Shown in pieces: positions 18,640-28,102 of a stretch of DNA of 64,000 bases. This stretch comes from JAZGGS01 sp963714405 (GTDB lineage Bacteria; Bacteroidota; Ignavibacteria; Ignavibacteriales; Ignavibacteriaceae). Where the stretch lies: the NCBI GenBank assembly GCA_963714405.1, contig CAVQOH010000003.1:62001-126000 (forward strand), given 5' to 3'. Within the stretch, counting starts at the first letter, position 1, and every line of letters begins with the position of its first letter. Under the pieces are notes generated by a model that saw only the letters and a program-made list of their open reading frames with translations, made no database searches and was not told the origin of the DNA. A program made the translations under genes and the position numbers.

Positions 18640-20221
18640 TTGTTAAATAGAAGCGAAATAATTAAAAAGCTATCTGAGAAATCCCAAAACTGGGATTTAA
18701 TTATTATAGGAGGCGGCGCAACAGGAGTTGGTTGCGCAATTGATGCATCTCTTCGCGGTTACAAAACACTTCTTTTAGAACAAAGCGATTTTGGCAAAGG
18801 AACTTCCAGCAGAAGTACAAAATTAATCCATGGTGGAGTAAGATATCTTCAACAGGGAAATATTTCTTTAGTACTTGAGGCACTTAAAGAAAGAGGATTA
18901 CTTCATAAGAACGCACCACATCTTGTTCACAATCTTGCTTTTGTTGTTCCAACTTATGATTGGTGGGAAGGAACATTTTACGGCGTTGGGTTAAAACTTT
19001 ACGATATGCTTGCAGGTAAATATGGTTTTGGTAAATCTCGTTTACTTTCTGAAGAAGAAACACTAGAGCGAATTCCTACTTTAGAAACAGAGGGTTTAAG
19101 AGGCGGAGTAATTTATTACGATGGACAATTTGATGATGCACGATTGCTGATAAATATGGTACAAACTGCGGATGAATTGGGTTGTGATATTTTAAATTAT
19201 GTAAAAGTTACTTCCTTAATAAAAGAAAATGATTTAATAGCAGGTGTAAAAGCTGTTGATGTTGAAACAGGAATTGAATACAATTTAAAATCTAAAGCAG
19301 TGATAAATGCAACTGGAATTTTTACAGATTCAATCAGAAAAATGGAAGATGAAAATGTAAAACCAATAATTGCACCAAGCAGGGGAACCCATATTGTATT
19401 GGATAAATCTTTTTTACCCGGTGATAATGCAATAATGGTTCCTCATACTTCTGATGGAAGAATTCTTTTTGCAATTCCATGGCATAATCATGTGATTGTA
19501 GGTACTACTGATGTTGAAATTGATCAACCAGCACTTGAACCGTTTGCTGATGAACAGGAAATTGATTTTCTTCTTTCAACAGCTTCAAAATATCTTATTA
19601 AAGATCCAACTGAAAAAGATATACTTAGTATTTTTTCAGGTATCCGCCCTTTAGTTACAAAAGGTGATGCAGATAATACCGCAGCAATTTCAAGAGAACA
19701 TACTATTTTAATTTCAAAAAGCGGGTTAATTACTGTTGCTGGTGGAAAGTGGACAACGTATAGAAAAATGGCTGAAGATACGATTGACCAGGCAATTGAA
19801 GTTGCACAACTGGATTATAAACCATCACTTACAGAAAATTTTCCTTTGCACGGTTTTATAAAAAGTGAAATCTCTGATCATCATTTTGCCCATTATGGAA
19901 GTGATGCAGATGAAGTTGAACATCTCTGTTCTCAAAAATCTTTTAGGTGAAAAACTTCACCCAAAATTTGAGATTAAAGCTGGAGAGGTTATTTGGTGTA
20001 CAAGAAATGAAATGGCAAGAACTGTTGAAGATTTTTTAGCTCGGCGCACACGTGTACTCTTTTTAGATGCAAAGGCGTCAATTAAAATGGCACCCACAGT
20101 TGCAAGGTTGATGGCAAAAGAACTGAAGCAAAATCGTGCATGGATAAATGAGCAGATTGAATTGTATACAGATGTAGCAAACAGATATTTAGTGAATCAT
20201 TTAACCAAAAACCTCTGCTAA
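18640..20221 (+). CDS. glpD: Glycerol-3-phosphate dehydrogenase, FAD-dependent (one frameshift)
   Basis: Oxidises glycerol-3-phosphate to dihydroxyacetone phosphate and passes electrons to quinone at the inner membrane. IIIGGGATGVG (glycines 24-29) is the FAD Rossmann turn; GTSSRSTKLIHGGVRYL and VTVAGGKWTTYRKMAED-like segments are family signatures. The frame breaks near 19936: removing one A from the A5 run joins EHLCSQ to NLLGEKLHPKF and gives a normal C-terminal domain ending at 20221. The start is TTG 18640; no ATG is better placed. The 3' end overlaps the convergent threonine aldolase gene by 21 bp. Confidence 0.92.
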
Positions 20222-21220
20222 TAGCTTCGCAGCCTTCTCAACATCATTATCATCAACATCTAAATGAGTAATTGCTCTTAGAGTATCAACAGTTCCGGGA
20301 GTTAAAAGTAATCCTGCTTTCTTACACTCACTTAATGCTTCACTAACATTCATAGTTAACGGTTTAAACAATACAATATTTGTATGCACAGCTTCCATAT
20401 TTATCTTCAGGTTAGAAATTTCATTTATCCTTTCCGCCAAATATTTTGCTCTGCGATGATCTTCTTTCAACCTATCAATATTATTTTTAAGGGCATACAA
20501 TCCTGCTGCGGCTAAAATTCCGGCTTGCCTCATTCCCCCACCCCAGGCTTTACGTGTTCTGAAAGCTTCTTTTATAAACTCTTTACTTCCTGCTATTACA
20601 GAACCAACCGGTGCACCTAAACCTTTTGATAAACAAACAGAAACCGTATCAAAATGTGAAGCATATTCTGTTGGAGAAATTCCTGTCTCAACAGAAGCAT
20701 TCCACAATCTTGCACCATCAAGGTGATAAAACAGATTATATTTTTTAGCAAGCGCTTTTAGTGCGATAATATTTTCAATCGGGTGAATTGTCCCGCCGGC
20801 ACGGTTATGTGTGTTTTCAATTTCAATAACTTTAGTACGCGGCATATGGTATGCTGTAGTTCTGATGAAAGGTTCAACCTGCTCAGGAGTTATTACGCCA
20901 AGCTTTCCTTCAAGAGGATAAATTTGTATTCCGCTTAGTCTTGCAGGTGAAGCTGATTCATAATTAAAAATGTGTACTTCCCTATCGCAAATAACTTCAT
21001 CACCCGGTTCTGTTAATACGTTTAAACATAACTGGTTTGCCATTGTACCACTGGGGACAAAAAGCGCTGCTTCCTTTCCAAGAAGTTCAGCAGTATATTC
21101 TTGCAATTTGTTAATTGTAGGATCTTCTTTAAATACATCATCACCAACTTCTGCTTTGTACATTGCCTTGCGCATACCTTCGGAAGGTTTCGTAAGTGTA
21201 TCACTTCTTAAATCTATCAT
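20201..21220 (-). CDS. ltaE: Low-specificity L-threonine aldolase
   Basis: A PLP enzyme of 339 residues that cleaves threonine or allo-threonine to glycine and acetaldehyde. MIDLRSDTLTKP is the classic N-terminus, FVPSGTMANQL binds the cofactor phosphate, HLDGAR holds Asp168, and VCLSKGLGAPVGS contains the Schiff-base Lys199. It follows lnt by 21 bp in the same direction and overlaps the end of convergent glpD by 21 bp. The function is clear from motifs; no regulation is visible. Confidence 0.93.
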   Translation of the reverse strand: MIDLRSDTLTKPSEGMRKAMYKAEVGDDVFKEDPTINKLQEYTAELLGKEAALFVPSGTMANQLCLNVLTEPGDEVICDREVHIFNYESASPARLSGIQIYPLEGKLGVITPEQVEPFIRTTAYHMPRTKVIEIENTHNRAGGTIHPIENIIALKALAKKYNLFYHLDGARLWNASVETGISPTEYASHFDTVSVCLSKGLGAPVGSVIAGSKEFIKEAFRTRKAWGGGMRQAGILAAAGLYALKNNIDRLKEDHRRAKYLAERINEISNLKINMEAVHTNIVLFKPLTMNVSEALSECKKAGLLLTPGTVDTLRAITHLDVDDNDVEKAAKLLAEVFG

Positions 21221-21241
21221 AGCAAATTAATTTTATTGATT

Positions 21242-22907
21242 TTATAATTTAAATTTTTTCTTTAACCAGATTAAAATACTCATTCCAAAAATCCAGAATG
21301 AAAAAACAGAGCTGAGAAGTGGTAATATAAATGGATTTCTCGTATAAAATGTTATTTCTTCTCGAAGCGGAACATCAACAACTAAAACAGTTTTCGTGAA
21401 CATTTCAGTTTCAGCTACAGTTTCTCCCAATTGCATTTATTAAACAACTCACACCACCGTTAGCACACCTTACAACTGATCTTCGGTTTTCTACAGCTCG
21501 TAAAATTCCAAATTCTTTATGCTGATAAGGACCGCTAGAATTGCCGTACCAGCTGTCGTTTGTTACAACAGCAATAAATTCCGCTCCTCTCTGAACAAAA
21601 TTGGTAACAAAAACAGGAAAAACTGATTCAAAACATACCAGCCCTGATATTTTTATGGTATCATTATCAAAATTATATAACGGGAAATGAAACACAGTAG
21701 TATCCTTCCCAACATTCCAACTTGAAAGACCAACACCCCATTTAAGTAAATCCCCTAGAAAAGATAACTGATCAACAAAAGGGACTCTTTCTCCCAAAGG
21801 AACAAGTTTCATCTTTCCATATTTTTGTAATTCCCTGGAACCAGGGATGAGTAAAATAACTGAATTGTAGGTTGCATAGTGGATATCGTCTTCAACACTG
21901 TATTTAGCATCTTGCGGAATACTATCCTTATCATAATAGTATTTTACATCGGGCATACCTGTTAGTAATCCAACATTATTTTCATCAATAAAATTATATA
22001 TCTTTTCTTCAACATCCGGATAACTTCCGCTTAAGGCATACACTGGCAAAGCTGTTTCCGGCCATAAAATAATTTCAGCTCCATTATTTACCGCCTTACC
22101 TGATTCATCTAAATAAAGTGCAAGCTGATCATTTATACTACCAACTTTCCATTTATCCCAGGGATCAATATTTGGTTGTACAAGACCAATTTTTATTTTT
22201 TTATTTGAAGGTTGAAATGAGGAAGTTCTTACACAGCCATAGATTATAATCGATGACATTAAAAGAACTGCTGTAAGAAATGCAGGTGAAATAATTTTCT
22301 TTTCATCTTTGTATTTTTTATAAGAAAAATATAACAGAACATTGATATAAGCCACAACAATTGATAATCCAAATGTTCCAATAAATTCAGCAACTTGAAT
22401 AAATGAATTAAACTTTGCCAAACCGTGTCCAAGCAGGACCCATGGAAATCTTAAATCAGATAATGTCAGCAGGTACTCTGCGGTTACCCAGAAAAGCGGA
22501 AAAACATATAAAGCATTTAATTTAGGAAATACTTTTTTTGTAATGTAATACAGAGTTGAAGGAATGAGAAAGACGCAGGGATAAGCTAATAATAATGCAC
22601 CCCCACCCATCAATAAAAACGGATCAGCAGAAGATTGCCAGTTTCCCACCCAATAAAGCGTAAGCAGGCTAAAAACAAAAGTGAAAATAAATGTTGCCCG
22701 GCTTATTGAAGCAAGCGTTGTTCTTTTTTGAAGAACCAAAAAATATGGCACAAATGCTATGAAGATTAATAATGTGAACGGAAAAGGAAATGGCGGAAAT
22801 GAAACTCCTAATAACACACCGGATAGAATTAGCAACAGCCATTCTTTATTTCGCTGATATTTATCTTTTTTGCTTAACGCAACTTTATATTTATTAAAAA
22901 ACTTCAA
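21242..22907 (-). CDS. lnt: Apolipoprotein N-acyltransferase (one frameshift)
   Basis: Inner-membrane enzyme that adds the third acyl chain to lipoproteins. The N-terminal part has several membrane helices. A carbon-nitrogen hydrolase domain follows, with the triad visible as LWPETALP (Glu), GKMKLVPLGERVPF (Lys) and GLVCFESVFP (Cys). The frame breaks near 21427: reducing the GGG to GG joins CLINAIG to ETVAETEMFTK and restores the last strand and C-terminal membrane helix, ending at 21242. The start overlaps the dedA stop by 4 bp (ATGA), typical translational coupling. Confidence 0.92.
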
Positions 22908-23515
22908 AGTTTATTTTTCTTTTTTCTAAAATAGTATCTTAAAATAAAAAACAGAATTACAACTATAGTTGTACCAATAACAATATTTGTATATGTTGAA
23001 AGATATTCATCAACAAGATTTACATTATCGCCAAATACGTATCCCAGATATAAAATAATTGCGTTCCATATAAAAGCTGAAATTGTAGAAAGAATTACAG
23101 TTCGCTTAACCTCAAGATTGCTTAATCCGGCAAAGAAAGAAATTACAGCTCTTGTTCCCGGCATAAACCTGTTGGCTAAAATAATTCCATACCCATACTT
23201 CTTAAACCAGGTTTCTACTTTATCTATTGCATCAACAGGAATATATTTAAACTTACCAGAGTGAATAATTTTTCTATCTACTGTTGAACCTATATAATAT
23301 AAAACCATAAATCCTAAAACTGTGCCTGCACTAGTTAAAATTAAAGTTGGAATAAAGTGAATTGTACCGGTAGCTATAAGTGATCCGCCAACTACAACAA
23401 CAAAATCACTTGGTGATGGGGGAAAAACATTCTCAATGAACGCAAATAGAAAAAGTGTGATATAAATCCAAAGTGGAGAAAACGATGAGATCTCGTTAAG
23501 AATTGACTCAAACAT
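22904..23515 (-). CDS. DedA-family membrane protein (VTT/SNARE-associated domain)
   Basis: A 203-residue polytopic protein. FAFIENVFPPSPSDFVVVVGG and FKKYGYGIILANRFMPGTRA are the two re-entrant motifs of DedA proteins, including the conserved Arg and Glu; the C-terminus is a hydrophobic helix followed by a basic tail. DedA proteins are implicated in lipid-carrier or phospholipid flipping and membrane homeostasis. It is coupled to ispF (TAATG overlap) and to lnt (ATGA overlap). The link to isoprenoid-carrier genes is suggestive only. Confidence 0.9.
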   Translation of the reverse strand: MFESILNEISSFSPLWIYITLFLFAFIENVFPPSPSDFVVVVGGSLIATGTIHFIPTLILTSAGTVLGFMVLYYIGSTVDRKIIHSGKFKYIPVDAIDKVETWFKKYGYGIILANRFMPGTRAVISFFAGLSNLEVKRTVILSTISAFIWNAIILYLGYVFGDNVNLVDEYLSTYTNIVIGTTIVVILFFILRYYFRKKKNKL

Positions 23516-24000
23516 TATAAATCTTTTTTAACTACAGAGACTGTGGCAAAAGTTGCAATGCCCTCTTCTCTTCCAACAAAACCAAGCCGCTCGGTTGTAG
23601 TTGCTTTAATAGAAATTTGGTCAATTTTACATTGCAGTATTGAAGCAAGGTTTTCTCTCATTTTAATAATAAATGGTGAAATTTTGGGTTTCTCCAATGC
23701 AATCACCACATCAAGATTATTAAGGAAGAATTTTTTTTCATTCACTAAATTATAAGCTTCCTTAAGAAAGAAGGAACTATCTGCATTTTTAAAATTATTA
23801 TCAGTATCAGGAAAATGTGTGCCTATATCTCCCAAGGCAAGTGAACCAAGAAGTGCATCGGTAATTGCGTGAAAAACAACATCTGCATCCGAATGCCCGG
23901 CTAAACCTTTTTCAAAAGGAATTTCAATTCCTGCAAGTACAAGATTTCTGCCCTCAGTAAAAGCATGTACATCAAATCCTATTCCTGTTCTGTAAATCAT
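23515..24000 (-). CDS. ispF: 2-C-methyl-D-erythritol 2,4-cyclodiphosphate synthase
   Basis: MEP-pathway enzyme of 161 residues making MECDP for isoprenoids. GIGFDVHAF supplies the metal ligands D10 and H12, GHSDADVVFHAITDALLG supplies H44, and DIGTHFPDTD, KATTTERLGFVGREEGI are further signatures. Size and motif order are standard. It starts 4 bp after the acylphosphatase gene and shares one base with dedA downstream, so the three are one transcription unit. Confidence 0.96.
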   Translation of the reverse strand: MIYRTGIGFDVHAFTEGRNLVLAGIEIPFEKGLAGHSDADVVFHAITDALLGSLALGDIGTHFPDTDNNFKNADSSFFLKEAYNLVNEKKFFLNNLDVVIALEKPKISPFIIKMRENLASILQCKIDQISIKATTTERLGFVGREEGIATFATVSVVKKDL

Positions 24001-24004
24001 ATAA

Positions 24005-24277
24005 TTATTTTATCTCAAAAGTATTAAATTCATTAAGTGTTTCCTGCCAATCCACTCTGCAATTTTTTACTGAAGCGTGAATGGGTCCTACTTTTAATTT
24101 GCTTATCAAATCTTCAATTAAAGCTTGCTCTCCTTCCACTACAGTAAGCACTTCGCCTGTAAAAAGGTTTTCTGAAAATCCATTTAAATCAAGTCTTCTC
24201 GCTTCACGCATTACAAAATACCTGTAGCCAACTCCCTGTACTAAACCGTTAACTAAAATTTTAGCTCTTACAATCAT
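24005..24277 (-). CDS. acyP: Acylphosphatase
   Basis: A 90-residue alpha/beta sandwich. GLVQGVGYRYF contains the phosphate-binding loop and catalytic Arg19; GFSENL supplies Asn37, 18 residues on, the usual spacing; VEGEQALIEDL is the second helix. It hydrolyses acyl phosphates; its physiological substrate is generally unclear. It lies 101 bp after era and 4 bp before ispF. Confidence 0.92.
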   Translation of the reverse strand: MIVRAKILVNGLVQGVGYRYFVMREARRLDLNGFSENLFTGEVLTVVEGEQALIEDLISKLKVGPIHASVKNCRVDWQETLNEFNTFEIK

Positions 24278-24378
24278 AAGTGTTAACTAATAATTATTAC
24301 TTATTTGATTAAAAAGAAAATTATATAAAATTTAGCACTATACAAAAAAGGGATGAATAAGCAGATTGAAGCAAATAG

Positions 24379-25278
24379 TTATTCATTTGTGTAACCAAAT
24401 GATTTCAAAAATCCTTCGCTGCTTCGCCAGTTTTTTCTAACCTTAACTCTTAACTCCAGGAAGACTTCCCGTTTTAAAAATTCCTCGATCGATTTTCTTG
24501 CTTCCTGCCCAAGCTTTTTTATTGCTGCACCTTGTTTGCCAATAATTATTGCTTTCTGGCTTTCTTTTTCAACCACTATCTCAGAGCTAATATAGTCTTT
24601 CCTGTTTTCTCTTTCCTTAAATTCCGCAATTAAAACTTCGCAGCTATAAGGAATTTCATCGTGGTACTGTTCCAAAATTATTTCACGTATAAGTTCTGTA
24701 ACAAAAAATCTTTCATTCTGCTCTGCAACAATATCATCGGGATAAAATTTAGGTCCTTCAGGAAGTAATTCATTTATTGATTGGAGAAGTTTTTTAGTAT
24801 TAAAATTTTGCAATGCAGAGATAGGTATTATTTCATCAAACTTTTTTGAATTCTCAAATAACTCTAAAATAATTTTTACCTGGTCCTGCGGAAGCAGATC
24901 AATCTTATTTATAACGAGTATCTTTTTAATTGATGAATTTAAGATATTCTCATTTATATGACTATTATTGAGTAACTTGTTTCCAGCTGGATCATCTTCA
25001 ACATCAATTAGCAGCAATAGTATATCGGCATCCTTACCAGAATGTTTAACATCATCCATCATTTTTTCCTGCAATAGGTACGAGGGATTTATTATTCCCG
25101 GAGTATCAAATAATATAACCTGGAAATTTTCTTCACTTAAAATTCCAACCACTCTTTTGCGTGTAGTCTGGGGTTTATAATTTGTTATAGAAATTTTCTG
25201 CCCTAACAGCGTGTTCAGCAAAGTTGATTTGCCTGAATTTGGCAAACCAAGAATTGTTACATAACCTGATTTGTGCAT
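24379..25278 (-). CDS. era: GTPase Era
   Basis: Ribosome-associated GTPase needed for 16S rRNA maturation. G1 is GLPNSGKST (residues 11-19), G3 DTPGI, G4 NKIDLL, and the C-terminal KH domain has IIGKQGAAIKKLG. The 299 residues match the family. Standing first in the era-acyP-ispF-dedA-lnt-ltaE group, it may be preceded by the promoter in the gap after the anti-sigma stop at 25381. Confidence 0.96.
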   Translation of the reverse strand: MHKSGYVTILGLPNSGKSTLLNTLLGQKISITNYKPQTTRKRVVGILSEENFQVILFDTPGIINPSYLLQEKMMDDVKHSGKDADILLLLIDVEDDPAGNKLLNNSHINENILNSSIKKILVINKIDLLPQDQVKIILELFENSKKFDEIIPISALQNFNTKKLLQSINELLPEGPKFYPDDIVAEQNERFFVTELIREIILEQYHDEIPYSCEVLIAEFKERENRKDYISSEIVVEKESQKAIIIGKQGAAIKKLGQEARKSIEEFLKREVFLELRVKVRKNWRSSEGFLKSFGYTNE

Positions 25279-25380
25279 TACTTAATATTCAATTTATTAT
25301 TGGGTAACGCAATTTATTGAAGGATTTGATACATTAAAAATTGATATGCGCAGAGATGTGAAATAACTTGATCAAATAAT

Positions 25381-25902
25381 CTAAATAAACAGATTTACTT
25401 TCCTTTGCTTTTGGTTCTCAAAGAAGAAATAAGCTGAAATTAAAACTCCCAGTGAAAATATTAATCCAATGAATGAAAGATTTTTTGAACTAAAAATATT
25501 CTTTATTTCATTTATAAGAACTCTGCTAACCTGTTCCACATTTTCAGCTATTTGAATTGAATCAGTCTGTGTTGATGAGGATGAAATTATTGAAGCTGCA
25601 GTATATCCAACAATGCCTATGCAAATAAGAATAAAAACGGAAACGACCATTACAACAAAAAAGTTTTGTTGGCGTGGAAGTTTAAATTTTTTATTTAGCT
25701 TTGAAACTACTAACTGAGTAAAATCTTTACTTGTTTCAAATTCTTTAAGATGAGAAAGCTCATGGTGAACTAACTTTAGTGCAGCAAATCTCTTCGAATC
25801 AGTTTCAGAAGATGCAAGTAATGTTTCAACTTCCTTCATTTCCTGAATGCTTAAATTACCTTCAAGGTATTCATTCAATATTTCATCAGTCAATTGATTC
25901 AT
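25381..25902 (-). CDS. Membrane anti-sigma factor-like protein
   Basis: A 173-residue protein with an N-terminal acidic helical domain (LTDEILNEYLEGNLS, as in anti-sigma N-termini) and two hydrophobic segments at about residues 81-103 and 145-165. No zinc HxxxCxxC motif is present, so if it is an anti-sigma it is of the non-zinc type. The start overlaps the ECF sigma stop by 4 bp (ATGA), the normal arrangement for a sigma and its inhibitor. The call rests on the N-terminal pattern, topology and context. Confidence 0.72.
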   Translation of the reverse strand: MNQLTDEILNEYLEGNLSIQEMKEVETLLASSETDSKRFAALKLVHHELSHLKEFETSKDFTQLVVSKLNKKFKLPRQQNFFVVMVVSVFILICIGIVGYTAASIISSSSTQTDSIQIAENVEQVSRVLINEIKNIFSSKNLSFIGLIFSLGVLISAYFFFENQKQRKVNLFI

Positions 25903-26465
25903 AACAGTTCCTCAACTAGATTTTTATCAATTATTAGATCCTTTAAAGCATTTCTGGCCCTATAAAGAATCACTTTAACATTAGAAACAGAAATGTTAAG
26001 GATGTCGCTGATCTCTTCACAACTCATTTCATTTAAATAATAAAGATTAATAACAACAGCAAATTTTTCCGGCAACTGGTTAACAAGCTCATTAACTATT
26101 TCGGTTGTATTTTTTTTCTCAATAATGTGCAGATCATATTCACTTTTTAAATCAAAATGATCATCAACAGAGGACATTTCGTTTTCAGTTTTTCTTTTTT
26201 TGGATGAAATTTTTGTTAAAGCAGTATTATAAACTATCCGGTAAAACCAGGTTGAAAATTTTGCTTCTCCTTTAAAATTATTTAAAGAGCTATAAGCTTT
26301 TACAAAGCAGTCCTGCAAGGTTTCTTCAGCATCCTGTTCATTTTTTAGCATCCTCTTCAGCAGTGAGTAAGCTTTGTTTTTATACTTATCAACAATAATT
26401 GCATAATCTGCCTGGTTTCCACGGATTACAGAATTCAATATTTCCTGATCAGAAAATTTATTCAT
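25899..26465 (-). CDS. ECF-type RNA polymerase sigma factor
   Basis: A 188-residue sigma-70 family protein with regions 2 and 4 only. Region 2 includes DAEETLQDCFVKAY and KFSTWFYRIVYN; region 4 includes LPEKFAVVINLYYLNEMS and the helix-turn-helix SCEEISDILNISVSNVKV. ATG 26465 is the only start that keeps region 2 intact. A GTAACC-N17-GTC element lies just upstream, with GTC only 11 bases from the ATG, so the transcript would have a very short leader. It is coupled to the membrane anti-sigma gene. Confidence 0.93.
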   Translation of the reverse strand: MNKFSDQEILNSVIRGNQADYAIIVDKYKNKAYSLLKRMLKNEQDAEETLQDCFVKAYSSLNNFKGEAKFSTWFYRIVYNTALTKISSKKRKTENEMSSVDDHFDLKSEYDLHIIEKKNTTEIVNELVNQLPEKFAVVINLYYLNEMSCEEISDILNISVSNVKVILYRARNALKDLIIDKNLVEELL

Positions 26466-26475
26466 CTGATATTAT

Positions 26476-26501
26476 GACAACTATTTAACTAAAAGGGTTA
26501 C
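26476..26501 (-). promoter_or_regulatory. Probable autoregulatory ECF promoter of the sigma operon
   Basis: Read on the minus strand: GTAACC (26501-26496), 17-base spacer, GTC (26478-26476). This is the usual ECF pattern of an AAC-containing -35 and a GTC -10. The same hexamer, spacing and triplet occur in front of the divergent gene, which strengthens both. Confidence 0.6.
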
Positions 26502-26572
26502 AATTAAAACACATTTACAATTCACTATCAGGAAGTTATTGATCAGATTATTGAATATCAATTTAAAGAAGT

Positions 26573-26598
26573 GTAACCGGTTCAGATAACTGATAGTC
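26573..26598 (+). promoter_or_regulatory. Probable ECF promoter of the DUF6249 gene
   Basis: GTAACC at 26573-26578, a 17-base spacer, then GTC at 26596-26598, about 33 bases before the start codon. It matches the element before the divergent sigma gene in hexamer, spacer length and -10 triplet, so it is probably read by that sigma. Confidence 0.6.
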
Positions 26599-26630
26599 TT
26601 AACCTTCAGACACCAAAAAAGGAGTAAAAA

Positions 26631-26993
26631 ATGGAAGGCACAATAGCAGTATTTATACCAATTATAATGATGTTGGTAATAGGCTTAGTTATGGTTACTT
26701 TTTTTTATTTTAAGTCCCGTGAAAGACAAATGCTAATTGAAAAGGGACTATCAGCAGAGGATATTAGACAATTTTTTGATAGAAAAAAAGATTATTTTGT
26801 TTTAATTAAGATCGGAATAATAGCAATATTTTTTGGAATAGGGCTGGGTTTAGGAATGATTTCGGGTAGTGATGAATCAACCAGAGAAATATATATGCCG
26901 GCAAGTATTTTTATATTTACTGGAATTGGGTTTGTGGCTGCAAATCTGATTGGAAATAAGTTACGGCAAAAGTATAAAAACGATAATAACTAA
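26631..26993 (+). CDS. DUF6249-like small membrane protein
   Basis: A 120-residue protein with an N-terminal membrane helix (about residues 5-28), a short basic linker (FKSRERQMLIEKGLSAEDI), and two more helices (about 55-75 and 88-106). The RERQxLIEKG linker is typical of the DUF6249 family, often found next to ECF sigma genes. Function unknown; the shared promoter element suggests it is a target or feedback component of the ECF system. A GGAG ribosome site precedes ATG 26631, and a strong terminator follows the stop. Confidence 0.7.
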   Translation: MEGTIAVFIPIIMMLVIGLVMVTFFYFKSRERQMLIEKGLSAEDIRQFFDRKKDYFVLIKIGIIAIFFGIGLGLGMISGSDESTREIYMPASIFIFTGIGFVAANLIGNKLRQKYKNDNN

Positions 26994-27022
26994 AAAAAAC
27001 CCCTCCTAATGGAGGGGTTTTT
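26992..27022. terminator. Bidirectional intrinsic terminator
   Basis: An A-run, CCCCTCC, loop TAAT, GGAGGGG, then a T-run: a perfect 7-bp G/C stem with T-runs on both strands. It lies between the convergent DUF6249 and trxB genes and can serve both. Confidence 0.92.
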
Positions 27023-27049
27023 CGTACCAAATAAGATATGATTTTTTCC

Positions 27050-27994
27050 TTAATCTTGTTCTTCAAGCCATCTTTCTGCATCAATTGCAGCCATACAACC
27101 TGATCCTGCAGCAGTGATTGCCTGCCTGTATTTACTATCTGCAACATCTCCTGCAGCAAAAACACCCTCAATATTTGTATATGTAGTTCCTGGTTTAACT
27201 TTTAAATAACCTATTTCATCCATATCAAGTAAGCCCGTAAAGAGCGAAGTATTTGGTTTATGGCCAATTCCTATAAATAATCCATCAGCTTTAATCTCTT
27301 CTGAAGAATGATTTTGAGTATCTTCTAAAATCACACCCGTCATTTTCTTTCGGCCATTTTCTTCAAAACCAATAACTTCTTTAATAGTTTTATTCAGAAG
27401 GAATTTAATTTTAGGATTTTTTTGTGCACGTTCAATCATATGTTTTGAAGCTCTTAATCCTTCACGCCTGTGCACAATGGTAACTTCTTTCGCATGGTTT
27501 GTAAGATATATAGCCTCTTCCATTGCTGTATCACCACCGCCAACAACCAGCACTTTCTGATCTTTAAAAAAGAATCCATCACAGGTTGCACACGCAGAAA
27601 CGCCAAAACCCATGTATTTTGATTCGCTTTCTAATCCTAATAATTTTGCTGAAGCACCAGTTGCAATGATAACAGTATCGGCTGTGTATTCGTCATCATT
27701 GGATTTTAGTTTAAAAGGCCTTTGAGAGAAATCAACTTCAGTTATTTGTTTGAACAAACATTCCGCTCCAAATCTTTGTACTTGTTTCCGCATTGTATCC
27801 ATAAGTTCAGGACCCATAATTCCATTTTCAAATCCGGGATAATTTTCAACATCAGTAGTAATTGTTAATTGCCCTCCGGGCTGCATGCCTTCAAATAAAA
27901 CTGGTTTAAGATTTGCTCTTGCAGTATAAAGTGCTGCAGTAAATCCTGCCGGACCCGATCCAATTATTATAACTTTATGATGATTATCAGCCAT
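27050..27994 (-). CDS. trxB: Thioredoxin-disulfide reductase
   Basis: NADPH-dependent flavoprotein reducing thioredoxin. IIGSGPAGFTAALYTARA is the FAD turn, ACATCDGFF the redox pair C135/C138, VVGGGDTAMEEA the NADPH motif, and GVFAAGDVADSKYRQ the C-terminal FAD motif. The 314 residues are standard. It ends at the shared terminator. It is 108 bp after queG on the same strand. Confidence 0.96.
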   Translation of the reverse strand: MADNHHKVIIIGSGPAGFTAALYTARANLKPVLFEGMQPGGQLTITTDVENYPGFENGIMGPELMDTMRKQVQRFGAECLFKQITEVDFSQRPFKLKSNDDEYTADTVIIATGASAKLLGLESESKYMGFGVSACATCDGFFFKDQKVLVVGGGDTAMEEAIYLTNHAKEVTIVHRREGLRASKHMIERAQKNPKIKFLLNKTIKEVIGFEENGRKKMTGVILEDTQNHSSEEIKADGLFIGIGHKPNTSLFTGLLDMDEIGYLKVKPGTTYTNIEGVFAAGDVADSKYRQAITAAGSGCMAAIDAERWLEEQD

Positions 27995-28102
27995 TTAACT
28001 ACCTCTGCTATATTTTTTAATTTAATTGCTAAAAACTTTACAAATTTGATTCAGTAAATTTAAAAAAGTTTCACATACTTAATTATTATCGATTATCAGC
28101 AC

